Shown one piece after another: positions 17,463 through 25,489 of a stretch of DNA of 42,995 nt; position 1 is the stretch's first letter, and each line of letters begins with the position of its first letter. The position numbers were made by a program, and so were the translations under genes. A model generated the notes under the pieces. The model had not been told where the DNA came from. It worked only from the letters and a program-made list of their open reading frames with translations, and did no database searches. Source of the stretch: a bacterium UBA4637 (GTDB taxonomy: Bacteria; Bacteroidota; Bacteroidia; Bacteroidales; Bacteroidaceae); contig DHMR01000068.1 in the NCBI GenBank assembly GCA_002405875.1, positions 14,105 to 57,099 of the forward strand, in the 5' to 3' direction.

Positions 17463-18305
17463 CTATTGATTTTGAGAAGTTGACAAATTATTATAAATAA
17501 ACTTAGAATAGAATAATTTTATAGTCTTGCTTACAATGAATACTATGATGCTAATGAATATGATGGTTGCGCCTGATGGAACGTTGAGTATGTAACTGGC
17601 ATACAGGCCTATGATACAATCTATCCACCCAATGAAGATGCTTAGGCCGATCATGTGCTTGTAGTTGTAGGTAAATAAGTTTGCTGTCATTTGTGGTATC
17701 GTCAACAAACTGATAGCTAATACGATTCCTACCATTTTGAGTGAAGCGACTATGGTCAAGGCGATTAATGCCATCATTAGGTACTCTATGAAGGTGACTG
17801 GGAGATGTTGAGATTTGGCAAATGTGCTGTCAAATGCAACATTTTGGATTGGGCGTAGTAGAAATATGCCTAATATTGTAACAATGACAGTAAGTGCGCC
17901 AAGAAGCCACAAATCGGGAGACTCGATAGTAAGAATACTTCCAAAAAGGAAAGACGGTAGGTCGGGCATAAAACCTGGTGTCAGAAAACAACAGATAATA
18001 CCTATACTCATCCCTAATGTCCAAAACAGGGCTATTGCAGAGTCCCCTCTCACATCAACCTTTTTAGACATCCATTGTACACCAAATGCACTCAGTATGG
18101 CAAAAATCATAGCTGCAATAATGGGATTCGTTCCCAAATATACCCCCAAGCCTATTCCGCCAAAAGAAGCATGAGTGATGCCACCACTGATAAAAACCAA
18201 GCGGCGAGTAACAATGTAGGTGCCAATGAATCCGCAGAGTATGCTGATGAGAAAAGCGCCTAACAATGCATTCTGGAAAAAAGTATATCGTACGATATCT
18301 AACAT
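17463..18305 (-). CDS. Metal ABC transporter permease (ZnuB/MntB type)
   Basis: 280 residues with about eight membrane helices, the ABC-3 family that imports zinc, manganese or iron. The N-terminal FFQNALLGAFLISILCGFIG and ISGGITHASFGGIG segments are typical of ZnuB-type permeases. The G-rich HASFGGIGLG region precedes the loop that contacts the ATPase. The cognate ATPase and solute-binding protein are not in the window, so the partners must be elsewhere. The metal is not certain from sequence; zinc is the likeliest. The gene lies between the Cys-rich small protein (12-base gap) and porW (2-base gap), strongly suggesting one transcript. Confidence 0.88.
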   Translation of the reverse strand: MLDIVRYTFFQNALLGAFLISILCGFIGTYIVTRRLVFISGGITHASFGGIGLGVYLGTNPIIAAMIFAILSAFGVQWMSKKVDVRGDSAIALFWTLGMSIGIICCFLTPGFMPDLPSFLFGSILTIESPDLWLLGALTVIVTILGIFLLRPIQNVAFDSTFAKSQHLPVTFIEYLMMALIALTIVASLKMVGIVLAISLLTIPQMTANLFTYNYKHMIGLSIFIGWIDCIIGLYASYILNVPSGATIIFISIIVFIVSKTIKLFYSKFIYNNLSTSQNQ

Positions 18306-18317
18306 AGCTTTGTGTTT

Positions 18318-18701
18318 CTAACTTAAAAAACTAATAACTTCATCTTTCAACTGGTTGGGAAGGTTTATTCCTCTTAGAATGAGGCTTCGATTCCAGCCAG
18401 CCACTTCTTCTGGCTTCATTGTGTATAGAACTTCGGAGAATTGCTCAACCTCTTCGTCTGTATAATCATCGGATAGCCTTCCTTTGAAGGTGTCTAGCTC
18501 TTCATCATCGTAGTATTCTATCTCCTTGGTGGCGGCTTCCATCATGCATTCTTGTTCACATTGGGAATTTTCACCATTGCATGTGTTACAAGTTATTCCT
18601 TCTACAAGGGAATCTTCTACTCTTCCCTTGTGGTGAGATAATATGCTAAGGACTGCTGATACCAGACCCAAGATGATGAGGGACATAACTAAATATAACA
18701 T
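18318..18701 (-). CDS. Small membrane-anchored protein with a cysteine cluster
   Basis: 127 residues, not recognised as a named family. The first 22 residues are hydrophobic (LVMSLIILGLVSAVLSIL) and make a single N-terminal anchor. A cluster CNTCNGENSQCEQEC follows at about residues 38-52: four Cys in a CxxC-x6-CxxxC pattern that could bind a metal or an iron-sulfur cluster. An acidic stretch (YYDDEELDTF) and a helical C-terminal part that ends in a hydrophobic DEVISFLS follow. It is placed 12 bases before the metal ABC permease gene, so a role in metal handling is possible but only inferred. Confidence 0.8.
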   Translation of the reverse strand: MLYLVMSLIILGLVSAVLSILSHHKGRVEDSLVEGITCNTCNGENSQCEQECMMEAATKEIEYYDDEELDTFKGRLSDDYTDEEVEQFSEVLYTMKPEEVAGWNRSLILRGINLPNQLKDEVISFLS

Positions 18702-18760
18702 TTTTTTGAATATATGTTGTTTATCTTTGATAGTCTCATTGTTTTATAAAGCAATACAAA

Positions 18761-20035
18761 TTACTCATTTTCCACGATTTCAAACCCTACTTTTTCCAAA
18801 TCTTTCCAAAAATGGGGGTAGGATTTTGATACGACTTCCGGGTTGTTGATAGTCAATGAGGAAAGTTTGAACGCAATAGGTGCAAAGGCCATTGCCATAC
18901 GGTGGTCTTCGTAGGTGTCTATAGGCTCATTGGTCGGTTTGCATTGTTCACCATCCCAGATTAATGTATTGTCATTTTCATCTTTGATGACATACCCCAC
19001 CTTTCTTAATTCTTTCTTGAGGGCTTCTATTCTATCTGTTTCCTTTATCTTCAAACTTGCTAAACCTGTAAACTTAAACTTTACGCCCATAAGACAGCAA
19101 CAGACTACAAACGTTTGTGCTAAGTCTGGTGAGCCTGTGAAGTCGTAATCCAATCTCGGAAGTAAGCAATGATGAGCTTTTAAGATAACAGTGGTAGGCA
19201 TGTTTGTGCTTTGTTCTTTATCGGTCGTCGTTTCTTGTCGATTGGCAAACTCCGTTTTGACACCAAGCAAACTGAAAATATATTTAACAACAGAGTCTCC
19301 TTGCTTAGAACCGTCCATCAAGCCTTCTAATTTGATTTCTGAATCTAGATTGGCATTCAAAGCCATCATCTCGTACCAATAGGAGGAAGCGCTCCAGTCA
19401 TTTTCAATAAGATAAGAACGTTCTTGGTATGGTTGCGGCTTCACGACAATAGTATCAACATCTGTCCATTCTGCTGCAGCACCAAATTCCTGCATTGTCC
19501 AAAGGGTTAGGTCTATGTAGGGGCGCGAGGCGATTTCGCCTGTAAGTTTGAGCTCTAGTCCTTTCTTGAGAATTGGTCCAATAAGGAGTAATGCCGATAT
19601 ATATTGTGAACTGACATTGCCTACAATTTCTAAGTGTCCTCCCTCTAGATTATGGCCTTTGATATGGAGTGGGGGATAGCCTTCTTTTTCTTCATATTCA
19701 ATTTCAGCTCCAAGATAACGCAATGCGTTGACAAGAACTCCGATTGGACGATTTTTCATCCTTTCAGTTCCTGTTATAGTATGTTCTCCTTCCGTCGCGC
19801 TAAGAAAGGCTGTCATGAATCTCATCGCTGTACCTGCTGCCTTGATGTCGATAGTCTCTGGCATGTTCTCTAGTGCTTGAATGATAACTTCGGTATCGTC
19901 GCAATCGCTGAGATTGGCAGGTAGAGCTCCACCGGTCATAGCATGTATGATGAGTGCGCGGTTACTAATACTTTTACTAGATGGCAAGTTGATGGTGGCA
20001 TTGAGTTGCTTGGGCGCTTTGAGTGTATATTTCAT
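18761..20035 (-). CDS. aroA: 3-phosphoshikimate 1-carboxyvinyltransferase (EPSP synthase)
   Basis: 424 residues, the normal length. It transfers enolpyruvate from PEP to shikimate-3-phosphate in chorismate synthesis. LPSSKSISNRALI (17-29) has the substrate-binding Lys and Arg, AGTAMRFMTAFL the glycine-containing loop, DYDFTGSPDLAQT the catalytic Asp, and EDHRMAMAF near the C-terminus the PEP-binding Arg. The glycine in AGTAMR corresponds to the site that in many enzymes affects inhibitor sensitivity; the class cannot be assigned from this view. It lies between the metalloproteinase gene (62-base gap) and the Cys-rich protein (59-base gap). Confidence 0.96.
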   Translation of the reverse strand: MKYTLKAPKQLNATINLPSSKSISNRALIIHAMTGGALPANLSDCDDTEVIIQALENMPETIDIKAAGTAMRFMTAFLSATEGEHTITGTERMKNRPIGVLVNALRYLGAEIEYEEKEGYPPLHIKGHNLEGGHLEIVGNVSSQYISALLLIGPILKKGLELKLTGEIASRPYIDLTLWTMQEFGAAAEWTDVDTIVVKPQPYQERSYLIENDWSASSYWYEMMALNANLDSEIKLEGLMDGSKQGDSVVKYIFSLLGVKTEFANRQETTTDKEQSTNMPTTVILKAHHCLLPRLDYDFTGSPDLAQTFVVCCCLMGVKFKFTGLASLKIKETDRIEALKKELRKVGYVIKDENDNTLIWDGEQCKPTNEPIDTYEDHRMAMAFAPIAFKLSSLTINNPEVVSKSYPHFWKDLEKVGFEIVENE

Positions 20036-20097
20036 TTTTAATGTCCTTTTTCTTGTTGTCTTAAACTGTAAATTTTCTTTTAGGCGATAGATGCCCG

Positions 20098-21312
20098 TTA
20101 TTTTAATTTAACGATTGGGGTGCCTCTTTCTATTGCTAATTGAATCGGCAAGTCGATGTGCTTGGCATCGTTTGAACTTCTAGTCTTTGTGCTAGTATTG
20201 CGATTCTTTTTGGGGCCAGGGATGAGAGGACTATAGTACAAAACTTGGCGTATACGATTTTTTTGCTCTGGAGTAAAACGGTAACTGAGACTGATCGAGT
20301 AGTCCATGAAGTTGTCTGAATCCCATTCTTCTCCCTTGTCGTTAGTGCGTTTAATGAGTTCTTTGATGTCAAGCGATTTGTCCTTGTCATGTTGCTCTAC
20401 ATAATTTTTCAGCCATTTGTCATAGGCTGGTTTGTTGTAGCTCTTGGTGTCTGAGCAGTAATCCGTGTCATCGCAGTTGTCTGCTGGTTCTGTTCCTTCA
20501 TCTGTCTTCTTTTCCGCAAAAACATGGCATAGACCCAAGAAATGCCCTAGCTCGTGCGCCAATGTGACATTGACATCGGCAGAATTGTAGGTATAACCTT
20601 CTTGTCCATGTTTACCGTCTGTATATCGAGTTGATTCATTGTTGATGTATAGGCTATTAATGGACAGGCAATATTCAAAGGAAAGACTATTTTTGTTGAT
20701 GTTGGCATTCTTGGCTTCTTCCAGTCCTTCAATCTGTGGATAGCCATTGACTTTGTATGGCATGTTGCTAATTCCAAGTACGGTGCCACTCGAAGCGTCA
20801 TTCTGTTTGAAGTTATATACCATGACATTAATGTATTCATTAGGATCCCAGATGATTTTTTTTGTTCCTTTCTTTTGGGTCATGAAGTTGTTGTAGTCTA
20901 TAGGGTAGTCATCTTTGTATTTTATGTATTCAACGCCTGGAGTCGACAATTTTTTGCCGCTTTCGTCGTACAATGCCATTTCGAATTGTATGTGGAGATT
21001 TTCGCTAAGATTATCTTTTTCTTTGCCAAAATTGTATAATTTTCCTGCGTAAAGGTCATTCACGTTGTTCAGTATCTCTTGGAGGCGTCTGTAGGAAACA
21101 TATTGGCTTTTCTTGCCATTTTGGTCTACAGCATTTTGATCTTTGTATAGAACATGGAAAATGATAGGAAGATGATATACGTAGTCGTCTCCTGTAATCT
21201 CATCGTCATCTCTGTCTTGCTCATTGTTAGAGTAGAAAGGGTCGATGGAGTCTTTACAAGAATTGAAGGACAAGCATAAAAATGCCATGAAAATCCAAAT
21301 ATAGTGTTTCAT
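20098..21312 (-). CDS. Zinc-dependent metalloproteinase lipoprotein (BF0631-like)
   Basis: 404 residues. The signal peptide ends in LSFNSC, lipidated Cys19, followed within 25 residues by an acidic stretch (EQDRDDDEITGDD) that could favour surface display. The zinc site is HELGHFLGLCH (253-263), the HExxHxxGxxH pattern of the metzincins, with a later FMDYS probably giving the Met-turn. Paired Cys occur after the site, as in the M43 pappalysin-like group. It matches my memory of the BF0631-type lipoprotein family of Bacteroidota, whose targets are unknown. It is the first gene of the minus-strand run, downstream of a -7 element. Confidence 0.88.
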   Translation of the reverse strand: MKHYIWIFMAFLCLSFNSCKDSIDPFYSNNEQDRDDDEITGDDYVYHLPIIFHVLYKDQNAVDQNGKKSQYVSYRRLQEILNNVNDLYAGKLYNFGKEKDNLSENLHIQFEMALYDESGKKLSTPGVEYIKYKDDYPIDYNNFMTQKKGTKKIIWDPNEYINVMVYNFKQNDASSGTVLGISNMPYKVNGYPQIEGLEEAKNANINKNSLSFEYCLSINSLYINNESTRYTDGKHGQEGYTYNSADVNVTLAHELGHFLGLCHVFAEKKTDEGTEPADNCDDTDYCSDTKSYNKPAYDKWLKNYVEQHDKDKSLDIKELIKRTNDKGEEWDSDNFMDYSISLSYRFTPEQKNRIRQVLYYSPLIPGPKKNRNTSTKTRSSNDAKHIDLPIQLAIERGTPIVKLK

Positions 21313-21338
21313 ACGCGTACATTATTTATAATTAGATG

Positions 21339-21346
21339 CAAAGTTA
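21339..21346 (-). promoter_or_regulatory. -7 promoter element for the metalloproteinase-aroA-porW-porX run
   Basis: On the minus strand TAACTTTG (21346-21339) continues with CATC, giving a leader of about 22 bases. No good -33 TTTG is seen 19-21 bases upstream. Confidence 0.55.
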
Positions 21347-21827
21347 CAAAAATTATTATATAAAACCTCATGTTGTTATTAAAAAGTAATCCTTTTTCAT
21401 CAAAATTATGATAGTTATAGGCTACTTGGTGCATCTTACAATGATTGATTTTGCTAGAAGCTCTAGATAATATGCTAATTTTCTTTTGCAAAATTAACTA
21501 GATGAATTCTTTAAGGAAAAACCTTTACATTCTATGCTTTTATTTGTCTTGTCCTATACATGCTAAAGTGTGATTATTATTAGAAAGTCTTGACAATTTG
21601 TAAGTAAAACACAAGTGAAACGTTGTATTTAAAATCTTGAAGTTTACAAAATGACGAAAAAAACTTTCTAGAATTACAAATTTTCGTTTTTTTGACCATG
21701 AATTGATATAAATCAATACATGATGAAAAAATATAATAAAATAGCGTTAATAATTTGAACAACTTTTGAAAAAATGTACTATCTTTGCAGTAGAAAAAAT
21801 AAAGTAAAACCTAAAAACGTATTGATT
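21347..21827. other. AT-rich non-coding stretch between divergent genes
   Basis: About 480 bases without a convincing gene. Short open frames on the minus strand (21309-21491 and 21580-21762) have no ribosome site, no domain, and compositions expected from AT-rich DNA. A TAATTTTG on the minus strand (21496-21489) is a possible extra -7 element. A short inverted repeat CTAGA/TCTAG lies at 21454-21466, and weak complementarity occurs at 21654-21660 and 21681-21687. No tRNA or known RNA is recognisable. The region may hold regulatory sequence for both flanking genes. Confidence 0.6.
21754..21787 (+). promoter_or_regulatory. Probable promoter for the MORN-repeat protein gene
   Basis: TATCTTTG (21780-21787) continues with CA. 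The nearest suitable TTTG is at 21754-21757, 22 bases away, which is long. The leader to the ATG at 21828 is about 35 bases. Confidence 0.55.
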
Positions 21828-22334
21828 ATGAAACGAATTATATTACTTTCGATGATGTTTTTAATGACCGTTGCAACTTTCGGTCGTAAACATGTTGAGA
21901 ACGCTACTGTAGTTGCTGATACAATCTTCTATGCTGAGAATATGAGCAATGTAGCTAGTGCAGACCAAGCAAGTTATTACAGATTGTTGATGACTACGGG
22001 AACGGGCTTGAATAAGCAGGATGTTTTCAAGGACTATTATATGAATGGTAACTTGAGAGCGGAAGGTGGATATAGCTTTATCGATTTGGGTAATGATAGA
22101 AACACAGTATTCAACGGTGAAGTGACAACCTATTATAAGAATGGAAAAGAAAAGTGGCATGGCAAGTACGTTAATGGTAAGCGTGAAGGCTACTTTACAT
22201 TACAGCTCCGTGAAGGAGGAGTTGCTGTGGTTCAGTTCAAAAATGGTAAGTCCGTGCATGATTACTTCACTGTAACCTACAAGGATGGCACCATGGAGAA
22301 GAAACCTCTTTCTGATATTCGTGCATTCATGTAA
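21828..22334 (+). CDS. Exported protein with MORN-like repeats
   Basis: 168 residues from the ATG at 21828. This start is chosen over the in-frame ATG at 21774, since 21774 overlaps the promoter and a signal peptide (MKRIILLSMMFLMTVATFG) begins at 21828. From about residue 60 the chain holds units of the pattern Y-x-NG-x-x-x-x-G, such as YYMNGNLRAEG, YYKNGKEKWHGKYVNGKREG and FKNGKSVHDY. These resemble MORN or YwqK-type repeats, which form beta-hairpin ladders and often occur in lipoprotein-like or toxin-immunity contexts. No toxin gene is adjacent. Function is unknown. It is a single-gene unit closed by a terminator at 22391-22420. Confidence 0.83.
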   Translation: MKRIILLSMMFLMTVATFGRKHVENATVVADTIFYAENMSNVASADQASYYRLLMTTGTGLNKQDVFKDYYMNGNLRAEGGYSFIDLGNDRNTVFNGEVTTYYKNGKEKWHGKYVNGKREGYFTLQLREGGVAVVQFKNGKSVHDYFTVTYKDGTMEKKPLSDIRAFM

Positions 22335-22390
22335 TATACGATAAAATCTCTCTTATATAAATTAAAATTTTATGTTGATATGACCAAATA

Positions 22391-22420
22391 AGGGTTGCTA
22401 TCCGTGAGGATAGCAACCCT
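22391..22420. terminator. Bidirectional intrinsic terminator between the MORN protein gene and xth
   Basis: A perfect 13-base stem (22391-22403 AGGGTTGCTATCC, 22408-22420) with a 4-base GTGA loop and TTTCTC after it. On the minus strand it is followed by TATTTGG. It lies between the converging genes. Confidence 0.88.
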
Positions 22421-22465
22421 TTCTCAATATATGTGCCTATATGTTTTAGCAATGCTTTATTAAGA

Positions 22466-23221
22466 TTAAAAGTCCAAGTCGACCTCTACAGGACAATGGT
22501 CGCTGCCCATGATGTCTGTGTGAATTTTGGCTTCTTTGATTTGTCCTATTAGTCTCTTAGATGTTAAGAAATAATCAATGCGCCAACCGGCATTTTTTTC
22601 TCTAGCTTTGAAACGGTATGACCACCATGAGTAGGTTGCTTTGTCGGGATGCAAAAAACGAAAGGTGTCAATGAATCCTGCATTGAGTAATACTGTCATT
22701 TTATTGCGTTCTTCATCCGTAAAACCTGCATTATGTCTGTTGTTTTTTGGATTCTTGATGTCTATTTCCTCATGTGCAACATTCATGTCTCCACATACGA
22801 TGACAGGTTTGTGTGCATCTAGTTTTTTCAAAAACTGGAGAAAGTCATCTTCCCATTTCATGCGATAATCCAATCGTTTCAACTCTGTTTGTGAGTTTGG
22901 TGTATATACGGTGACGAGATAGAACTTTTCATATTCTAAAGTGATGATGCGCCCTTCATGGTCATGCTCATCTACCTTCATGCCGTAACTTACACTCAAA
23001 GGCTTGTGCTTCGTGAAAATGGCTGTACCCGAGTAACCTTTTTTTTCAGCATAGTTCCAATAGCTCTCATAGCCATCAAACTGGAGGTCGAGCTGTCCTG
23101 CCTGCATCTTGGTCTCTTGCAAACAGAAAAAGTCGGCATTGAGACTTTTGAAAGAGGCTTCGAAATTCTTACCAACGCAAGCGCGCAAGCCATTTACATT
23201 CCATGATATGAACTTTAACAT
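22466..23221 (-). CDS. xth: Exodeoxyribonuclease III
   Basis: 251 residues from the ATG at 23221; the in-frame ATG five codons earlier would prefix a non-conserved MQILI. Exonuclease III-type AP endonuclease cuts at abasic sites and trims 3' blocks in base excision repair. Motifs in order: ISWNVNGLRA (5-14), LQETK with metal-binding Glu36, YTPNS, GDMNVAHEEIDI with the catalytic Asp-Asn pair, WRIDYFLTS, and the C-terminal SDHCPVEVDL with the catalytic His. Members of this family in Bacteroidota are annotated xth or exoA. It lies downstream of folE and an inverted repeat. Confidence 0.95.
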   Translation of the reverse strand: MLKFISWNVNGLRACVGKNFEASFKSLNADFFCLQETKMQAGQLDLQFDGYESYWNYAEKKGYSGTAIFTKHKPLSVSYGMKVDEHDHEGRIITLEYEKFYLVTVYTPNSQTELKRLDYRMKWEDDFLQFLKKLDAHKPVIVCGDMNVAHEEIDIKNPKNNRHNAGFTDEERNKMTVLLNAGFIDTFRFLHPDKATYSWWSYRFKAREKNAGWRIDYFLTSKRLIGQIKEAKIHTDIMGSDHCPVEVDLDF

Positions 23222-23249
23222 AATTAGAATTTGCAATTTTATGTTTGAT

Positions 23250-23300
23250 GCTTCATGTTAGGTGTTTATGTTAGTATAGTATTGACGCTAAACATGAAGC
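23250..23300. repeat. Inverted repeat between folE and xth
   Basis: GCTTCATGTTAG (23250-23261) pairs with CTAAACATGAAGC (23288-23300) with one bulged base and a 26-base loop. It sits between the folE stop (23309) and the xth start (23221). It could be a terminator-like stem or a structured leader for xth, but it lacks a clear U-tract directly after the stem. Confidence 0.6.
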
Positions 23301-23308
23301 AGAGTTGA

Positions 23309-23902
23309 TTAGATTCTTTTTGATTCCCCTCGAAGTAAGTTCATGAATTCTTGCCGAGTATTAAGTGAATTGAAAACACCACTGTAGTCACTTGTTGTTG
23401 TGATGGAGTTTTGCTTTTCTACTCCTCTCATTTGCATGCACATGTGTTTTGCTTCCAGAACTACCATGACCCCCTGAGGCTTAAGTGTTTCTTGGATGCA
23501 ATCCTTGATTTGTTGGGTAAGTCGTTCTTGCACTTGGAGTCGATGGCTATAGATGTCAACTACTCTTGCAATTTTGCTAAGCCCTGTAATCTTACCATTG
23601 GGAATATAGGCAACATGGGCTTTCCCATAGAATGGCAACATGTGGTGTTCACACATGGAGAAGAAGTCTATATCTTTAACAATAACCATTTGGTCGTACT
23701 TTTCCTCGAATAAAGCATCTGTTAATACTTTGTGAGGATCTTGCGTGTAGCCACGTGTTAATACTTGCATGGCTTTTGCCACGCGCATTGGTGTCTTTAA
23801 TAAACCTTCGCGCTCTGGGTCTTCACCTAAGAGGCTTAGTATTTTTTGATAGTGCGAAGCTAGCTCGTCTAGACCTTCGCGAAATTCTGTTTCTGGATTC
23901 AT
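23309..23902 (-). CDS. folE: GTP cyclohydrolase I
   Basis: 197 residues. It converts GTP to dihydroneopterin triphosphate, the first step of folate synthesis. The zinc ligands Cys84, His87 ([11 protein letters not shown]) and Cys155 (KHMCMQMRG) are present, so this is the zinc form FolE1. [21 protein letters not shown] near 109-129 is the family core. It begins 3 bases after the SPOR-protein stop, so the two are co-transcribed. folK, a later enzyme of the same pathway, is elsewhere in the window. Confidence 0.96.
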   Translation of the reverse strand: MNPETEFREGLDELASHYQKILSLLGEDPEREGLLKTPMRVAKAMQVLTRGYTQDPHKVLTDALFEEKYDQMVIVKDIDFFSMCEHHMLPFYGKAHVAYIPNGKITGLSKIARVVDIYSHRLQVQERLTQQIKDCIQETLKPQGVMVVLEAKHMCMQMRGVEKQNSITTTSDYSGVFNSLNTRQEFMNLLRGESKRI

Positions 23903-23905
23903 CGT

Positions 23906-24595
23906 TTAATTTTGAACTGTTATTTTCCCTTTAACTAAACAGGCTTGCTTAAATCCCATGGCACGTACCTTTGCCAACATTTTTTTGGCTTCACCTAAAC
24001 TTCGGAAATTGCCGATTCTACATATCCAACGTGGTGAGTAGAAGTGTACATATACCGGTTGGTCTGGGTATTTCATCTTGATGGCGTTTCCGATTTGTTC
24101 GGCTTTAAGTCTATCGTTGCGGGAATTGCCGCCTGCAAAGGCTTGTACCCTATATCCTGTGACCTTATAGCTGCTGCGCATTACTTTCTTTCGCATGTCA
24201 ACCATTGGTACTTCGATTTCTTCTTTTTCTGTTTCTACTTTTTTAGTAGGAGCTTCATGGGTGGCCGTTTTCTCTCTTTCAGTTGTCGTATCATGATGCT
24301 CTGTTTTTTTCAAGGAGTCTGGCACCAATTTCTTTTGAGGCTCAGAAGTCTTGCTGTTTTTTGTCGTGGTATTTGAGAGGATGGTCTTAGTGGTATGTGT
24401 TTGTGGAATCGCTTTTTCCTTATTGTCTTGTGGGATGCTCTTTCCGTTGACTAATTCATCAATGGCCTTGCTTTGGGATACTGTGACTGTTCCCAATCCT
24501 TGTGTCTTTTGCTGCAGATGTTCCAGATATGTTTGGGCGTGGCTCGTAACAGCCATGTTGAACATGATAGCAAAAAGTAAGATGAATTGTTTCAT
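23906..24595 (-). CDS. SPOR domain protein, exported
   Basis: 229 residues. A signal peptide (MKQFILLFAIMFNMAVTSHA) is followed by a low-complexity Thr/Lys/Glu linker (about 40-135). A C-terminal SPOR domain (about 150-225) has the GYRVQAFAGG start and the WICRIGNFRSLGEAKKML repeat. SPOR domains bind peptidoglycan stripped of stem peptides, often at the division site, so the protein is likely periplasmic and attached to septal wall. It lies between a terminator after tpiA and the closely coupled folE. I found no consensus promoter in the 40 bases before its start. Confidence 0.9.
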   Translation of the reverse strand: MKQFILLFAIMFNMAVTSHAQTYLEHLQQKTQGLGTVTVSQSKAIDELVNGKSIPQDNKEKAIPQTHTTKTILSNTTTKNSKTSEPQKKLVPDSLKKTEHHDTTTEREKTATHEAPTKKVETEKEEIEVPMVDMRKKVMRSSYKVTGYRVQAFAGGNSRNDRLKAEQIGNAIKMKYPDQPVYVHFYSPRWICRIGNFRSLGEAKKMLAKVRAMGFKQACLVKGKITVQN

Positions 24596-24635
24596 AACTT
24601 TCTTTTGTAGTTGAGTTTATTTTGATGTAACGAAG

Positions 24636-24664
24636 AAAACCATGCTTGCTCGGAGCAAGCATGG
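24636..24664 (-). terminator. Intrinsic terminator after tpiA
   Basis: A perfect 11-base stem CCATGCTTGCT/AGCAAGCATGG (24640-24650, 24654-24664) with a 3-base loop. On the minus strand it is followed directly by TTTTCTTCG, the expected U-tract for transcripts coming from tpiA. It separates the tpiA unit from the SPOR-folE unit. Confidence 0.85.
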
Positions 24665-24727
24665 CTCCATAGGCGACTTCCGTATCTTGTAGATACTTAG
24701 AAGTCCTAGCATCTTATCTATGTACGA

Positions 24728-25489
24728 TTACTTCTTCCAAGCGTCGATAATACCCTTGAAGTCAGCAGCTTTCAAAGAAGCACCACCGATCAAGCCACCG
24801 TCGATGTCTGGCTTAGAGAAAAGCTCAGGGGCATTGCTAGCCTTGCAGCTACCACCGTAAAGGATTGTTGTGTCTTCTGCAGCCTCCTTGCCATACTTTT
24901 CTGCTACGATAGAGCGGATGTATGCCAACATTTCCTCTGCCTGGTCAGCAGTAGCGGTCTTACCTGTACCGATAGCCCAGATTGGCTCGTAAGCGAGAAT
25001 GATGTTCTTCCAAGCGTCAGCGCTCAAGTGGAATACAGAACCATCAAGCTCTGCCTTTACTACTTCGTTCTGCTTGTTGGCCTCACGCTCCTCGAGTGTC
25101 TCACCGCAGCAGAAGATAACCTTCAAGCCGTTAGCCAAAGCCAACTCTACCTTCTCCTTCAAAATCTCTGCTGTCTCGCCATAGTACTGACGACGCTCAG
25201 AGTGACCTAGGATGACATACTGTGCACCTGTGCTCTTTACCATCTCTGCTGAAACCTCTCCAGTGTAAGCTCCCTTTGCCTTGTCTGCGCAGTTCTCAGC
25301 ACCGAGACCTACTACAGAAGAATCCAATACCTGAGCTACAGAAGCCAAGTGAATGAAAGGTGTACAGATGATTACGCCACAGTTAGGCTTGTCTGCTACC
25401 AATGCCTCGTTGATTTCCTTAGCGAGTGCAACACCATCTTGCAGGTTCATGTTCATTTTCCAGTTGCCTGCTACAATTTTCTTTCTCAT
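24728..25489 (-). CDS. tpiA: Triose-phosphate isomerase portion, possible internal start
   Basis: 253 residues from ATG at 25489, the size and N-terminus of an ordinary TpiA ([13 protein letters not shown]). It interconverts dihydroxyacetone phosphate and glyceraldehyde 3-phosphate in glycolysis. Catalytic residues are all visible: Asn9 and Lys11 in GNWKMN, His96 in GHSERR, Glu168 in AYEPIW, and the phosphate-gripping loop near IGTGKTA. The A/G-rich AAAAAGAAAAGAAAA before the ATG could support internal initiation, which would give a free cytosolic enzyme. Because no stop separates it from the upstream membrane protein, the start used in vivo is uncertain. Confidence 0.85.
   Translation of the reverse strand: MRKKIVAGNWKMNMNLQDGVALAKEINEALVADKPNCGVIICTPFIHLASVAQVLDSSVVGLGAENCADKAKGAYTGEVSAEMVKSTGAQYVILGHSERRQYYGETAEILKEKVELALANGLKVIFCCGETLEEREANKQNEVVKAELDGSVFHLSADAWKNIILAYEPIWAIGTGKTATADQAEEMLAYIRSIVAEKYGKEAAEDTTILYGGSCKASNAPELFSKPDIDGGLIGGASLKAADFKGIIDAWKK

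Noticed and set aside
21309..21491. 60-codon open frame upstream of the metalloproteinase gene
   Set aside because: Its start overlaps a possible -7 element, it has no ribosome site and it reads as AT-rich random sequence.
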